Positions 1 to 12,800 are shown, counted from the first letter of the stretch. The stretch is 64,000 bases of DNA from Fomitopsis serialis (GCF_022376445.1 NW_025955055.1:62001-126000); one strand, 5' to 3'. Translations and numbers: made by a program. The notes: generated by a model from the letters alone, not told the origin.

Positions 1-660
1 GCCCTTCATTCAGAGAGTATACACTATCATTATTGAGTAGCTAGAGTGGCTGGCTGGTCCAGAAAATGCAAAATAAAAAAATCCACATGTGCCTCTGCAG
101 ATGTCAAAGTGCCTATTTGTGCCTCAGATGTGTTCCATATGTCTGTAATGACATACATATGTGATTCAGACACTGTACAACTCAGTGGGTGCTGCACTAC
201 AGCCAAAATCAGCCACAATGAGCCATTTGACCCTCTTTTCACATGTTGTAGTCCATCTACATGGTGTAGTGATGTCTATGATAATCCCAAGCACTCAGAT
301 TCTCCTATTGGGTACTTCTGTATATTTGACAGATTTTCTGCATTTTTGTGACCTCCATGGGCACCACATCTTGTCCTACTTCCTCTTTGGGCAGGACACC
401 TACTCTATATGGTAGTTGTGGCATGTAGCTGGCATATAGACACATAGACACAATCTGGGGATATATAATGGCCATACATACATATGTATCCATGCTACTA
501 TGATGTCAGGCTTTGTATGCTGCAGAGACACTGTGATCATAGGCTTATATGAGCTCCCTGAATGTGAATTTCACTGTGTTATTGAGTATACTGCCCTAGT
601 TGATGCAACAATTGTATCATGGAAGGCTATAAGGATTTGACCTCATTCATTCTGAATATC

Positions 661-1275
661 TTCTGAATATTCCGCTTTTTTTTTCAAGTCTATACAAGCC
701 CTCTTGACACAGTAACAGTCTGCACTGACACCGCTTACTAAGCGCTCATTAAGCGCCCATTGCCGAAGCGGACTTGTATACAACTGCAGCCCTGCATTTC
801 TCTGCAACTCAGGTCACCCAAAAGGGATTTTGGAGCAATGTCATTGGTTGAACCACTGGCAAACCTTGCCTTCTAAGGGAATCATTCAATCTCAGCCGAG
901 TTTTTTGATGGCTTGCCCAATGTGGTCAGCAGCACTGTCTAGACTCTGACTAGAGCACATTGAATGTGGAGAAATCTTGGAATATTGACTCCCATGCAAT
1001 GCTCCTTGCACACAGGTATGGAGGTCCAAATTAGGTATCCCAGTGCTTGTTCACAGTGTACTGACCAAGGCAAGTGATGCAGAGGCATATGTACAAATGT
1101 TGTTTTTCATTTACTGCCCTTACTGGAGAGTCCTACAGGCTGACAATCTTATGCAGGGGTCTATGGCTACCAGATATGAAAAATCACCATATATGGTAGA
1201 TCCCTTGCCTGTTTGGGAAGTTGATGATAGATCACCTTTACAGTGTTGCATAAATGGCAGGAAAATGAGCAAAAC
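661..1275 (+). repeat. Diverged direct repeat, copy 1
   Basis: Shares ordered blocks with 2235-2850: the motif GCTTACTAAGCGC followed by GCCGAAGCGG, then AAAAGGGATTTTGGA, TTTTTTGATGGC, a GTATC/ACTGACCA block and a CATATATGG block. Spacing is similar and the copies differ at many sites. Weaker echoes are seen near 6470-6700 and 7010-7110. No coding capacity is recognised, so this is probably a non-autonomous element or LTR-like remnant. Confidence 0.55.
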
Positions 1276-2234
1276 ATTAGATAACACTATTGTCCCATTG
1301 TGGGTTGATAGGACTTATGTGTGATGCTGAGTACTTGTGGAGGAGATGGATAGCAGAAACACAGAGTCTGGTGCAATAGGCTCAGCCACATGCCATGTGA
1401 GGTTCACTTGTCCACAGGTCAAAATTTTGACCTGTGGACGAGTCATCTTGCAGTGTAGTCTCCCAGACTCCACTGAAATATGCTGTTTAAGGGAATTAGC
1501 CTCTGACTGGCCTTGCTGTATTTGGCCAAAGGCTCTCAAGTCCATGTATCTGCTGTACTGTAGCCTTCACAAATACAACAAATCCCCAAAATATTCTCTC
1601 TGATAGGTATGATGTCATAGAGTCTGTAGCTGCTGTGACTTGCCCATCAACTTCAGTGGTTATGGCACAATTCGCAAAACTCAAAAACCCACATATGCCT
1701 CTGTACACATGAGTGCACTGCTTTTAACCTTCAAAGTGACTCTATCAAAGCCTGTAGACTGCCCATTGATTCTCTGACATCTGGGATCTGCTATATAGGG
1801 AAGCTGGCCTTCCAAAAATGGCAGTTTCCATTCAGCTGCTCAGTCTGGGCTCAGAAAATGCTGATAAAATCTGGGAATATTATGTACAATTGAATTAATC
1901 CATGATGCCTGCTGTATGTAAGAAATTGATTCTGTATAGAGTCCTCAGAGTCTATAACCAGCATGCCTTGCCTATATATTCATAATCCAGAAAAGAGAAC
2001 CTCTGTGGACAATTGCAAAGTGATTCCAAATATGAATAGGTTGTTGTCTCTGAAACACATTTGATATGACCTGTATAGACCATGCACATAGTCCACACAG
2101 CATGAGTGTGTCTGGAATGTGCACAGCACTGCTATGAGTGGGGAAATATTGTCATAACATGCCTGTGTTGACTTCCCACTACTGAATGACCATGTATTGA
2201 GGTTCTATCTATTTTTAAGATGCTTAGGGATATT

Positions 2235-2850
2235 CCACAGATCTTCTAGAACATTATCCGATTTTCTGGGACTTTCTTGAGCCCCAAACAAGTCAGTTTT
2301 GCTGCAGAAACAGTGCACACTTACATCGCTTACTAAGCGCGCAAATAAGCGCCCGTTGCCGAAGCGGAGTCGTCGACAGGCCGGAATTCCCGGCCTGTCG
2401 ACGACTCCGGTCATTCAAAAGGGATTTTGGAACATTCCCATTGGCTGGGATGCTGACAAATATTCCTTTTTAAAGTAATCTTTCAATCTCAGCAATCTCA
2501 GCTCTTCATGCCGAGTTTTTTGATGGCTCTCAGCCACACTAACTCAGCTCTTACTAGAGCCCCATTAAATGCGCAAAAATACTCAAATAAATACCCAAAT
2601 ATTCCTTCTCCATGGGATACTTCATGGATACTGATGGGTGTCCATATTAGGTATCTTTGAGAGTACTGACCATGAGAAGTGATACTGAGGCATATGAGCA
2701 GATCTTGGTAAGCATGTTTACTAGAGAGCTCCACAGGTATGAGGGGAGTCTTTGAGGCAGACATGGAAACCTGCCATATATGGTTAGTCTCCTGCCCATT
2801 TAGGAAGTTGGCCATTGATGGCCTCTGCAGTACTGGATAAATAGCAGGAA
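2235..2850 (+). repeat. Diverged direct repeat, copy 2
   Basis: Second copy of the repeat at 661-1275, in the same orientation. It differs by carrying a 43-bp perfect palindrome (2366-2408) directly after the shared GCCGAAGCGG block. Copy 1 has an unrelated AT-rich sequence at that point. Confidence 0.55.
2366..2408. repeat. Perfect 19-bp-arm palindrome
   Basis: Two exactly complementary 19-base arms (GGAGTCGTCGACAGGCCGG and its complement) surround the loop AATTC. The arms keep several CG dinucleotides although the surrounding DNA has almost none. It could be a transposon end hairpin or a young insertion. Confidence 0.85.
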
Positions 2851-3040
2851 AATCAGAGAAAAATCCAGGAGTACTATACATTCATATTGTGCTCACTATT
2901 GAGGCTCACATGTGGTAAAAAACCTATGATAGTGCAGAGTTTCCCATGCATGGCCTGATATAAGCCACTCTTTCAGTGAGTCTTTGTATATCTTGTAACC
3001 ACCAGTATCACCTGGAATTGTCAGGAACTGGCAACTCCTA

Positions 3041-3067
3041 AGATAGGCCTCACTCATAACCCGTATC
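3041..3067 (+). repeat. Left terminal inverted repeat
   Basis: Begins AGATAGGCCTCACTCATAA, preceded by TA. It pairs with the right end at 5897-5923, with one C/T difference at the twentieth base. Confidence 0.88.
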
Positions 3068-3352
3068 ATCACGTGCGAATACCCCTAGGCGCTTATGCCG
3101 GTTTTGGCGGGTGCATACTTCGCGAATGCATTCTCTGCACTCAATAGGGACTCTGAAGTAATTTCCCACCGAAATGTGGTTCAAATAGACATTATCTAAC
3201 AAAGTTCCGTCCACATTAATTTTCAGTGCCCTGTGTAAGTGATGGAGTCTCATAGACTGATGCACAAATACGGTAGCGCTCTGACTAAGCAAGGGCGCGC
3301 AGGTAACAATCGCACAAGCGCCGTCGCTCGATGACCGGAAAACCATCGTAAA

Positions 3353-5739
3353 ATGCCACAAAAAAAGCGCAAGCTCCTGCAAGCTATCGTAAATCTGGGT
3401 AGACATGCAATAAAAAAGCGAAAAGTCACTGAGGAGCAAGTTCAGTCTCCAAATCCAGAGAATGAGCACTTACCACTCGAATGTAGACCATCCGAAGCAC
3501 CGCAGACACCGCCGCTGACATACAATGAGCCAGCTTTGCTGAATCCCGATGTCACTCCGAAAACAAAGCGGATTTATACCACCCTCGGTAAAGCCAAGAA
3601 ACAGTTGGCAGGTCTGGCGAAAAGCTCGTCGTCGGTGTTCAATGAGATCGCGCAGCCGACATGGGGCGAATCTGAGGTGGCGAGTGGTTCGAAAGCCACA
3701 GATTCACCCGAACCATCCAAGGAACGTGTGTCCGAGGCCCACAACATTGACATGGGTGTAGGCAGTGATGGAGAGGGGTCTGCAGGTGATGGTATGTGTG
3801 AGAACCATGCTGTCGAGGTTGAGGATGTCCCGGAAGACGAAGAAGCTGCCAGTGCTAGTCAACCAGTGAGCAATGACTCGGAAGCAAAGACCTCTCACCC
3901 GAGTCACCCATATGTCCCTGCTCCGAGCATCCACGACGCCAAAGCAGCCCTAGAGGATATCAGCAACTTACTTCGGCCATGGCGTGCGAGTGGGAAAGGC
4001 CACAAAGCATTCTCGGGCGATGATCTGCTGCGGAGAAGGCTCGAGATGATGAAGAACATGTTGTGGCATTACACCCGCGATATCGACCGACATACCTGGC
4101 AGAAAGCATCCCTTGATGCAGCACACGCATTTGATCAGGGTCGCACGACAGCGGAGACGATTCGGGGATACTGCCGTGCATTCATCGCCGATCGCACAGA
4201 CCTGCCGTACAACTCGTATGGCACATGGAATGTGTCAATCATGGATGACGATGAACTGGCAGCCGAAACTCACCTGCACCTCCAGGGGGTCGGAAAACAT
4301 CGGAAAGCAATGGACATTGTCCATTTCTTCCAGTCACCTGAGATCCAGGACAAGTACGACCTCGATGGCTGGGCTCCGTCGGTGGCAACTGCGCAACGAT
4401 GGATGGATCGGATGGATTACCGCTGGGGGGTCGGACCAAAGGGTCAATATATCGATGGCCATGAACGCGAGGATGTTGTCACTTACCGGCAAGATGTCTT
4501 CCTCCCCGCGCTTTCGGACATTGATGATCGCCTTCGGGTGTATAATGATGATGGGACCGAGATCCCGTATGCAGGTCCACGTCCTATGCATCGGCGCCTT
4601 GTCATATGGTTCCACGATGAGAGCACCTTCTATGCCAATGATCGCCGACATACCTATTGGGTCCACAAGGACGAGAAGGCAACTCCGCAGCCCAAGGGAG
4701 AGGGTGTCTCGTTGATGGTCGTGGACTTTGTGTCTGCAGACCATGGGTTTCTCGGCTCAGATGACGCAGCCAATTCCGCGCGTGTCTACTTTCGAGCAGG
4801 GAAGGAACGAGATGGGTATTTCACAAGCAAGGAGATCACGGAGCAGTTAGGCAAGGCGATGGATCTCGCTCGGAAGCTGTATCCTGATGAAGACCACCTC
4901 TTCGTCCTGGACAATGCCTCGACACATCTCAAGTGAGCAGACGATGCAATCTCGGCACGGAGGATGCCCAAGGGCCCGAGCCCTGCACGAGCGGGCAACG
5001 AGAGGTTCGGTGTTGATGTCAAGGTCAATGATCAAAACAGCAACCTTGTATATGGCCCGAACGGAAAGCCGCTGAAGCAGCGCATGAAGATGAGCGATGC
5101 GATGTTCCAAGATGGGACATCGCAGAGCCTATACTATCCCGACGTCTATCCTCAGCACCCCGATCTCGCAGGGAAGTTCAAGGGCATGGCCCAGATTCTT
5201 ATCGAGCGCTATCCAGGCAAGGAAGCTTCGATCCGGAAGCTCAAGGCCCAGTGTGAGGGCTTCAAGTGCACGAAGGGGCACAGTGATTGCTGCTGTCGCC
5301 GGATGTTGTTCTCCGAGAAAGACTTTGCTGATGTCGAGTCCTTGGTGGAGGAAGCATGTCATGCGCGTGGCTTCAATGTGTTGTTTCTTCCGAAGTTTCA
5401 CCCAGAGCTCAACCCGATTGAGCAATGCTGGGGCCACGCAAAGCGGACCTATCGCCGCTGCCCTCCATCATCGAAAGAGGCTGATCTCGAGCCAAATGTC
5501 AGGGATGCACTCGAGCATGTGCCTCTCCTCTCTATTCGTCCGTATGTGTCCATGCAGCTATTGGATACCTAAATCTGACACTCACTGATAGTTTCTGCAC
5601 ACGTTCGTTCCGTTTCATGGACGCATATCGCAAGGGGCTTAATGGCAAGCAGGCCGCATATGCGGGGAAGAAATACCATGGACACCGGGTTGTTCCCGAC
5701 TCGATCTTCACCGAGTTGGACCAGATGGACCCAGACTGA
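3353..5739 (+). pseudogene. DDE transposase with one in-frame stop
   Basis: Transposase of the IS630/Tc1-like DDE superfamily. The frame runs from ATG 3353, meets TGA at 4934-4936, continues in the same frame to 5541, skips a GT-AG intron (5542-5591) and ends at TGA 5737-5739. Counting through the stop, the catalytic triad is visible: D422 in FHDEST, D520 in VLDNASTH and E690 in NPIEQCWG. The D-to-E gap is about 170 residues, far longer than the 34 of classic Tc1, and holds a Cys/His cluster (CEGFKCTKGHSDCCCRR) that could bind zinc. The N-terminal ~200 residues are basic then acidic and unordered. The stop sits just after D520. It could be CGA changed to TGA at a CpG, since the frame after it is family-like. 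An intron starting at the overlapping GTGAGC is possible but would remove conserved-looking sequence. Confidence 0.82.
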
Positions 5740-5896
5740 GATCATTGAGTATATACAATAAACTACACTACATTCCACTACTTCGACAAGCTACTCATTC
5801 ATCGCATGTACTGTCCAACACCACCCGCGCAGCGTCGAGCCACATTATTTCCCGATTTGGTATGCCAGATCACGTGCGCCTAGCCCGGCCCCACAA

Positions 5897-5923
5897 GATA
5901 CGGATTATGAGTGAGGCCTATCT
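5897..5923 (-). repeat. Right terminal inverted repeat
   Basis: Reverse complement of the left end with one mismatch, followed by TA at 5924-5925. Confidence 0.88.
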
Positions 5924-7980
5924 TAACAGGATCCTAAGCTGTTGTGTTTTGTTCAACAGTTCAACAGGCCCTGAACAGACAGGCTGCCAAACTCTGGAGT
6001 TCAGCTTGAATGCCAGCCACAAGCCCATCAGTGACATGTATTTGCTGTGCTGTGGCCTCCCAAAAATGTAAAGAAAAAACTGATTGGGTATATTCTCAGT
6101 CACATATAATGTGTCATAGAGTCTGTACATAGTATGCCTTCCCATACTTTCATATTAATATAGCACCATCCAACAAAGAACAATAAAAAGCACATGCCTC
6201 ACACTCATTCTTTGACATTGTTTGTGTTTCCTGTGATGCTTACCAATTACCTATGAATTGTGTGAATACTATGTAGTAGCTGACCTGGAAAGTTTGAATT
6301 AGTTGTTGAGTCTGGGCTCAGAAAATGCAGACAAAACAAGGAAATGTTATGTATGATTCCCACCTTGTACTACTTGCTGTAACTAGTAATTGGCTTCTCA
6401 GCCCCTTATGTGGACCATGATCACTCAACAATGAATACCTGCAGCACAAAGGTACCATTCAATGCTGGAAACACTCATAACATTGACTTTGCTTTGCATG
6501 TCCCTTGTATAATGGCATAGCCATCACAAATATGGGTTCCAGAATTTGTTCACACTGTACTGATCCTAGAAGTGACACAGAGACACTGTACTGTGCACTT
6601 GCTACTCTTACTAGAGAACTGTATACACTACCAGTGTCATGAGGTGAGAAACTAGACATGCAGACTTACCATACATCCCAGCCCTTCATAGTTGCTACAG
6701 TGCTAGACAAATGGTGGAGAATGAGATGACATCAACTCTATTCCCTCATATGATAATTGCTTGGAGCATATCTAACCTCTACCATCATATTATAGGCTGA
6801 TGTGTTACCAGGTCCTATTGTTCAAGTTACGCAATGAGCCTTGGGTGATATAATTGGCAGGGAATGATTGTACCATGTATTGATGATGTCTATTTGTACA
6901 ATGTCTACTGTCACTCAGACTGCCACTAGGCAACCAGCAACAGACCATACTTATAGTGGACTTCTAGGCAAATATCTGACTGACCTTTTCTAGATCTCGA
7001 GTCAATAATAAGTGACTTTGGATCACTCTCATTGGCAGCAACATTTCCCTTCACATGTTAGCATAAAATGTCAGCTACTCATGCTGGATTCTTTGATGGT
7101 ATATGGAAAGTCACACAATAACACCATAGACCCAGGAGTGAACACGTGTGCCATTTTAACAGTGTTGTATATATCATGGGAGGGTCCAAGAAGCAGGTAT
7201 TATTACACATGGTGCATTGTGGTAATATCTGGTGGAGTACCTGCCATTCCAAATACACAGTAGAGAATCTGTATATATTGAGAGGGTGGTTGAACAAGAG
7301 CAATATGGTGGTGAATTGTGCATGCATACAAAAGAAGTAAGTGTCAGCCAGCAGATGAAACCAAAAGTTATCTCACAAAGGTTGAAAACCTTTGTGTTCA
7401 TGATAATTATGACTGGATACCATGACCATTGAGTAGGCATTACTGGAATACTGAGCAAAGGCAATAATGATTCCATGTGCAAGTCTCAGTGTAAGTATGT
7501 GCTCTTCACAGACAGTTTCCTATGAATATAGCAATGACACACAACACATGGTGGCTTACTTGCTCAATTGTAATATTGCTCATGATGGAGCACTGAAATC
7601 AACAATGTAGATAAACAGGATGCATAGAGTATTTGGGCTGCCAGGCAGCAACTAGACAGTGAAAATGGGAAATACTGAATTCTTCACACCTCAATGTGTC
7701 TAAACCAATGGGATCGTACTGCCAGCCATGGCCCTCTCCCCAGCAAGTTCAGTCCATAATGACTGATACAGGCAAGGCATGTGATGTCAGTAAGGGTGAG
7801 ACAGGTATACCTACCATACTAATTAGGCATAGGTGGAGGTGCATAGATGGACAATACATGTTGCCTAAATAGGTTACATCATTAATATGTCCACCATGTT
7901 GTGCATATCCTATGTATTACTGCTATTTATGACCCCCAAAACCTTCCATTTGGCCATGTACACCAGCATATTAGGGGGGT
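5924..7980. repeat. CpG-depleted repeat relic (right part)
   Basis: Continuation of the 1-3040 block after the transposon, with the same TG/CA-rich, CG-poor composition. Diverged fragments of the 661-1275 repeat appear around 6470-6700 and 7010-7110. No credible gene is present. Confidence 0.65.
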
Positions 7981-7984
7981 GGCC

Positions 7985-8165
7985 AAAGACCAGTCACAAC
8001 TGGTTGCAACCAGTCTTTTGACCAGTCCCTCCAATTTGCCGAACCCTGGAAGACTGCAAATGGACTGGGTAGGACCAGTCCTACTTTGACCAGTCCAGTC
8101 CAGTCTTTCCAAGGCCAGTCCCAGTTCAGTCCCAGTCTTTTTCCAGTCCATGGACTGGACTTTCA
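7985..8165 (+). repeat. GACCAGTC-type short repeats
   Basis: The units GACCAGTC, CCAGTCC and CAGTCCAGTC recur irregularly through about 180 bp. This is a degenerate minisatellite with no coding content. Confidence 0.75.
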
Positions 8166-8224
8166 AACACTAGGCCCTTTTGTCCCTTAAGTGTTCTCTG
8201 GTACTTGTACAAGACCAGAAAGAT

Positions 8225-8370
8225 ATGTAGGTTTTTCCTGATGCACAGTCAGTCCGTGCACTGCTGTGCCTCGGTGACTGGAGCCAACTTGGGCTTGTCG
8301 AAGATGACGATGTGCGCATTGTGGTTGTGGAGACTGATGATGGAGCTGAAATCTGTGCGCGCGGTGACTG
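8225..8370 (+). pseudogene. hAT transposase C-terminal remnant
   Basis: A short stretch reads AQSVRALLCLGDWSQLGLV followed by acidic residues, starting near 8240. This resembles the end of basidiomycete hAT transposases, where a 'STRALLCLGSWS.LGLVKD' type motif follows the RNase-H fold; the likeness is from memory. No upstream catalytic part is visible, because the region just before is minisatellite. It is a fragment only. Confidence 0.5.
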
Positions 8371-9804
8371 ATGGTTATGCATACATATAATGAGTTACTA
8401 CAATGTCTCGACAATAGTACCCCTGACCTGCATGAACCCGTGTGAACCCGCCCAAACCCATACCCGTACCGGCGGGGTTCATACCCTGCACGGGTACGGG
8501 TGCGGGTATACCTCGGAGTATCCAGGGATTTACCCCTGCTCTGCACTAGATCATGAGATCGAGCAAAAGCTGGTCAAGATCCTCGAGTTCAAGTGATACT
8601 ACTGCTCCATGCAGCACTGGGAGTGCAAGTGCATGCTCCTGAACAGGTGCAACGTGAACAGGTGGCACTGGGAGTTGTTCATTACTGCGGAGGCACAATA
8701 CCCGAAAGTGTGCCACAAGCACTGGACGAGCTGGTCAGCTGGAGAGATGGGTCCCAGAGAGTATACTAGTACTAGTACTAGTACACAAATAGTTAGGGTC
8801 TACTACACCATGACTGGCATGTGCCACCTCTTATATCATTGCATGGGGCCACTGAGACTTGGAGCACGGTCATTTGAGCAAGAACAACCTCTTACTAATG
8901 ACTGGTTATACAGTCTATGACTCTCTTTGAACATGATTTTGAAAAGAGAATGCTTCAACAAATGGAGTATATAAATTAGATGTCATTTACATTGGTTCAA
9001 TTGAGTGGCAAGTCTTTGTGACACATTTGAAAGCACGCATGTTTTTCATAATGTTTTTATAATATTTCCAAAGCCTTGGTGCTGCTTGACAATACTTTGA
9101 AGAATCACCAAACCCTTGGCACGCAAAAGTGTTTTTCCTGATGGAGTTTTAAGACAAAGCAAGTTTGGAAGAGAGTTGAGGTAGTGTCAAAAAAGTGTGA
9201 CACTTGTGATCCTTAGAAGGAAGTTGGTGGCGTGACAAGAGGAGAGAGAGCACGCACAGAGAAAGACAGGTTATAGGACTGCTTTGGGGTTCTGAAAAAC
9301 ACTACCATACAAGCCTAGTCTTTTAACTAGAGTAAGTAGCTAGCAAATTTTCAAGCATTGTTAAGTGGTCACAAGAGAAATAAAATAAATGGTTCAAAGA
9401 TTAAAGAATGGCGACATCTATGGGATCAGCTTAGACAGCCGTTTTGGTGAGTGAGAAAAAGGAAAGTGTGGTGAATGGTTATGACCGGTCCGCTACAATG
9501 GCCAACTTCCTAGTCAGGCCAGCTCACCCTGCTCTCCACATAATGGTTGTAAGTCTTGACCAATATTTTCCTATATTCTGAAGACATTCCAACATGAGCC
9601 CGGGCAAGTATAGCACACGTAGAGCGAGGAGGGCTCGTCGAGTGCTAAGGTGGCCGAGATCCCGGCCTGATATAGTAATACAGTAACGGCGTCACAGAGC
9701 GCCCACCTCGTGGGCACGAGCGCTCCATCGGTGGCCTTTCCAGTGAAGCGCGTCCGCCGTCGTCGTCCGCATTCCGAGTCCTCGTCGGCGACATTGCAGC
9801 ATAC
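8371..9804. other. Gene-poor stretch upstream of SCC2
   Basis: Contains a low-complexity run of CCCGTACC/GGGTACGG type (about 8430-8520), a short ACTAGT microsatellite (8764-8783) and AT-rich DNA from about 8930 to 9470. The last ~300 bp presumably hold the SCC2 promoter and 5' UTR. No gene is supported. Confidence 0.5.
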
Positions 9805-12800
9805 ATGGACCGCAATGGCTGGTACTCGCATTCTGCCTCGTACGACCAAACATATTCTTCTCCGCCATCTCAAGGCAGCCGCATGGCCACGACGTCAGTC
9901 CAGGGCGCACATGGCTTGTTAGCTGTATATCCTGTTGGCTCTACTACTCCCTCATCGCAAGGTCGGTATCCAACGACAGCGGAATAGACGTCATACATAT
10001 CTGACAACCACACAGTAACCAGGCACCTCAGTCATCTATCTCTGTATGCAGCGCCACCTTCTTACGTGCAGCCGCATGTGCATCGACCGGAGGGACCGTA
10101 TTCTCATTCACATCTGCCATCGTCTTCCGACTACGCGTACGAGCTCGGGAATTTGGACCCTTCTGCGGCAAGTCTCCACGACAGAAGATACTGGGAGACT
10201 ATGAGGAATGATGCTGTAAGACACCTAGGAGAGCAGGGGTTGTACGTGTTCTCCAATCTCGCTGTTGAGTTGCTGTACTGACCCGCGCAGCGGGAACCCT
10301 TACCAGGTTGCGCAAAGTCCGTGGACATCCTCGTACCAACAGGCGTCAAGCTACCAGACGTCGGCCTTCGCACACTCTGTGTTGCAGCATTCACTGCCTT
10401 CCTCCGCTTATCCAACCCCTCCACCTCCTGGTATCCGAACGTCGTCGTCATCTCTGGCCAACGCACTCGGTCCGCCACCGCCAAAACCGTCAAGGACCCT
10501 ATACAATGCGGCAGACTCTGCAGAATTCTTCGATGGCTTTGTCACCCAATCTGCCGTTCCCGCTGATCCAGTACTTGCGTATAACCGCGCACAATCGCCA
10601 CCTCGTCAATCGACTGCCTCGCAACCGGAGAGTCCTGATCCCCTAACGCTTACACCCGGTACCCAGACTCCGCGGAAGCGGAAGATTGCCCATCTCTTAG
10701 CGTCGCCCATATCGAAGCGACGACAAACCGAAGGCGATCCTGAAATGTCACAGCATATGTCCACCATTTTACAGCCCAACCGGTTGTCTTCCAAGCCTGC
10801 GAGCTCGCTTACTCCAAAAGGAAGACTTCAACCATACGTCGATGTCCCTCCCCGCACCCCGCATCCCAATCACAAACTGTATCCGTATGTGGAAATTTCC
10901 GTCTCGGCGAGGGCTCCTACTACTCCCACTACGGGAAAGAGGAAACGACAGGTCGACGATGATGACGTGGACCTCGGTGGGTTCGAATCGGTCGACCAGA
11001 GCTCCCCTCCGACGCATATATACACCAGCAGGAGCGGTGCGAGATCATCCGCCAAGAGAACAACCGGCGAACGAGATAGTAGAGGTTGGTTCGCCTCTTT
11101 GTCCGCAAGACTGTCAATCTAACCTCACGTAACCTTTAGCCCCACTCGAACAGTTCGTCGCATTACTGGAAGACATCTTCGAAGCCGAAGACGCGCTGTC
11201 TCCGGATGCTGACCCTAAGGACTTACCCGAGAGTTCTTCTCGCGCTACACGACAGACTGCTCACATCCTCTCCTCGCTCCGAAGATCGTGCAGAAGCTGT
11301 TGAAATATATCGCCAAGATGGCTCGGCCCGCAGGACAGTCACGATCGTCGGGAAGAGACGATGGTGCCAATCGACAGAAGGGTCGCATGGCAGATGTGGA
11401 AATGACGGCTCTGTCGAGGCTCCTCAAGATGTTAGAACGAAGCGCGAGAATGGGCCATGACGTTGACCCCTTCGAGACATCTTCCGCGAAAGCGAGTGAC
11501 TCGATGCATGGCAGTCCCAGGAAGCGTCAAGGCAAGGATCACGTTGCGCAAATGGACGAAGCCCACTCAAGGTCAGAAACTCCGCGGACATTCGATGGAC
11601 GTGGCACTGCCCTCTCAGATGACCTGCCCGCTAACGTCGATCACACCGAGACCGACACTTCAGTGTTGGATCGGTCTCTGGATGTCGCCCGTGACAGTAT
11701 TTTGGCGGCGAACTGTTGTATCTCGCTACTGAGCAGTGACAGGCTACCTAAACAAGTAAGCCAGGCTTAGTTTTACTCGGTTGCAGACTAACCATTGTGT
11801 GCGTATAGTTGTATTCAGAAGAGCTCATCAACGCCTGTCTCGGTGCCGTGAAGAATCAACTCGAAATGATAGTGTATCCGTTCGTCGAGAGTACAGGAGG
11901 ACCGCAGTCGCGATTGCTACGGCACGTTATGCACCCCTCTACCCGCGGAAGCAACTGTCGCCGTCAGCTAGCCGAATTGTTCCAGACACTGGAGGCCGCA
12001 ATTCCACGGATTAATGAACTCGTGAACGCCGACAGGCTGGCAATGTCTGAAGGCATCATTATTCAGGTCGTCTACATAGCCATCGGGCCGTTCTTCGTCG
12101 TTGAGAATGGCGGCGAAAACGAAGGGAAAGGCAAGAAGGAGAGCGTGGTTCTGAATACGCTGGGCAGCAGTGCTATGAGGGGGCTTAGACTGGATGCTTT
12201 AGCGTTGATTCGAAGTGTGAGTGTCTGGCTCGTTCGCGTGTCACGAGTTGTCTCAACGCCACCCAGGTTTTCGCTAATCACGAAGAGCAACGGAGCTGGA
12301 TTATCGAGGAGATCTTGACGTCGTTAATCAAGCTCTCTGATAGCAAGCAGAAAGCAGGGCAATTCCGGTATCGTAATATCTCGCTGGTTCATGGCAGTAT
12401 ACTGAGTCCAGTTCAGGCTTCGTGATGGTCGCTCAATCAGGACAGTGTCCGCTCTGCTCATGCAGCTCATTCAGACCTCAGCGCATGACGTCAGAATTGA
12501 CGTTCAAGCTATGCGAAAGTCTCGAGAAGTATCGGCGTCCCAACGCCCAGGGGCGTCAGTCGCGATTGGTAACACATTTTTGGGTGCGCAGGACACAGAG
12601 GTAAGAGCCCGCTGCGAGGCTTGACCATCAGAAACTGACGTGTTCACAGGAGTTACGGTTGTATGTGTCCGGATTGGACTCGGCGACGAAGGCTGCAAAA
12701 CAATTGTCGTATTCCTGACTCAACGGTGCTGCGTCTTCAACATTTCCAGTAGCTTGGACTGACGGTGTATCAGGTCAGGCAAAAGTAAAACGACAAAGAA

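Larger units (their letters stand above)
1..3040. repeat. CpG-depleted repeat relic (left part)
   Basis: This stretch has almost no CG dinucleotides and is rich in TG and CA, unlike the gene blocks further right. Small ORFs are present but none looks like a protein family. It contains two diverged direct copies of one repeat (about 661-1275 and 2235-2850). The pattern fits old transposon DNA worn down by deamination of methylated CpG; that cause is inferred. No gene is supported here. Confidence 0.7.
3041..5923 (+). mobile_element. TA-flanked DNA transposon, IS630/Tc1-like
   Basis: A 2,883-bp element bounded by 27-bp terminal inverted repeats matching at 26 of 27 positions (3041-3067 and 5897-5923). 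Both ends are flanked by the dinucleotide TA (3039-3040 and 5924-5925), the expected target duplication for the Tc1/mariner-IS630 superfamily. One transposase gene fills most of it. The element is CpG-rich while the DNA on both sides is CpG-poor, so it probably entered after the host repeat had decayed. The near-identical ends also argue for a fairly recent insertion. Confidence 0.88.

Noticed and set aside
11161..11300. Intron explaining the first SCC2 frame change
   Set aside because: The only GT...AG pair between the two conserved blocks is about 22 bp, too short for this genome's introns.
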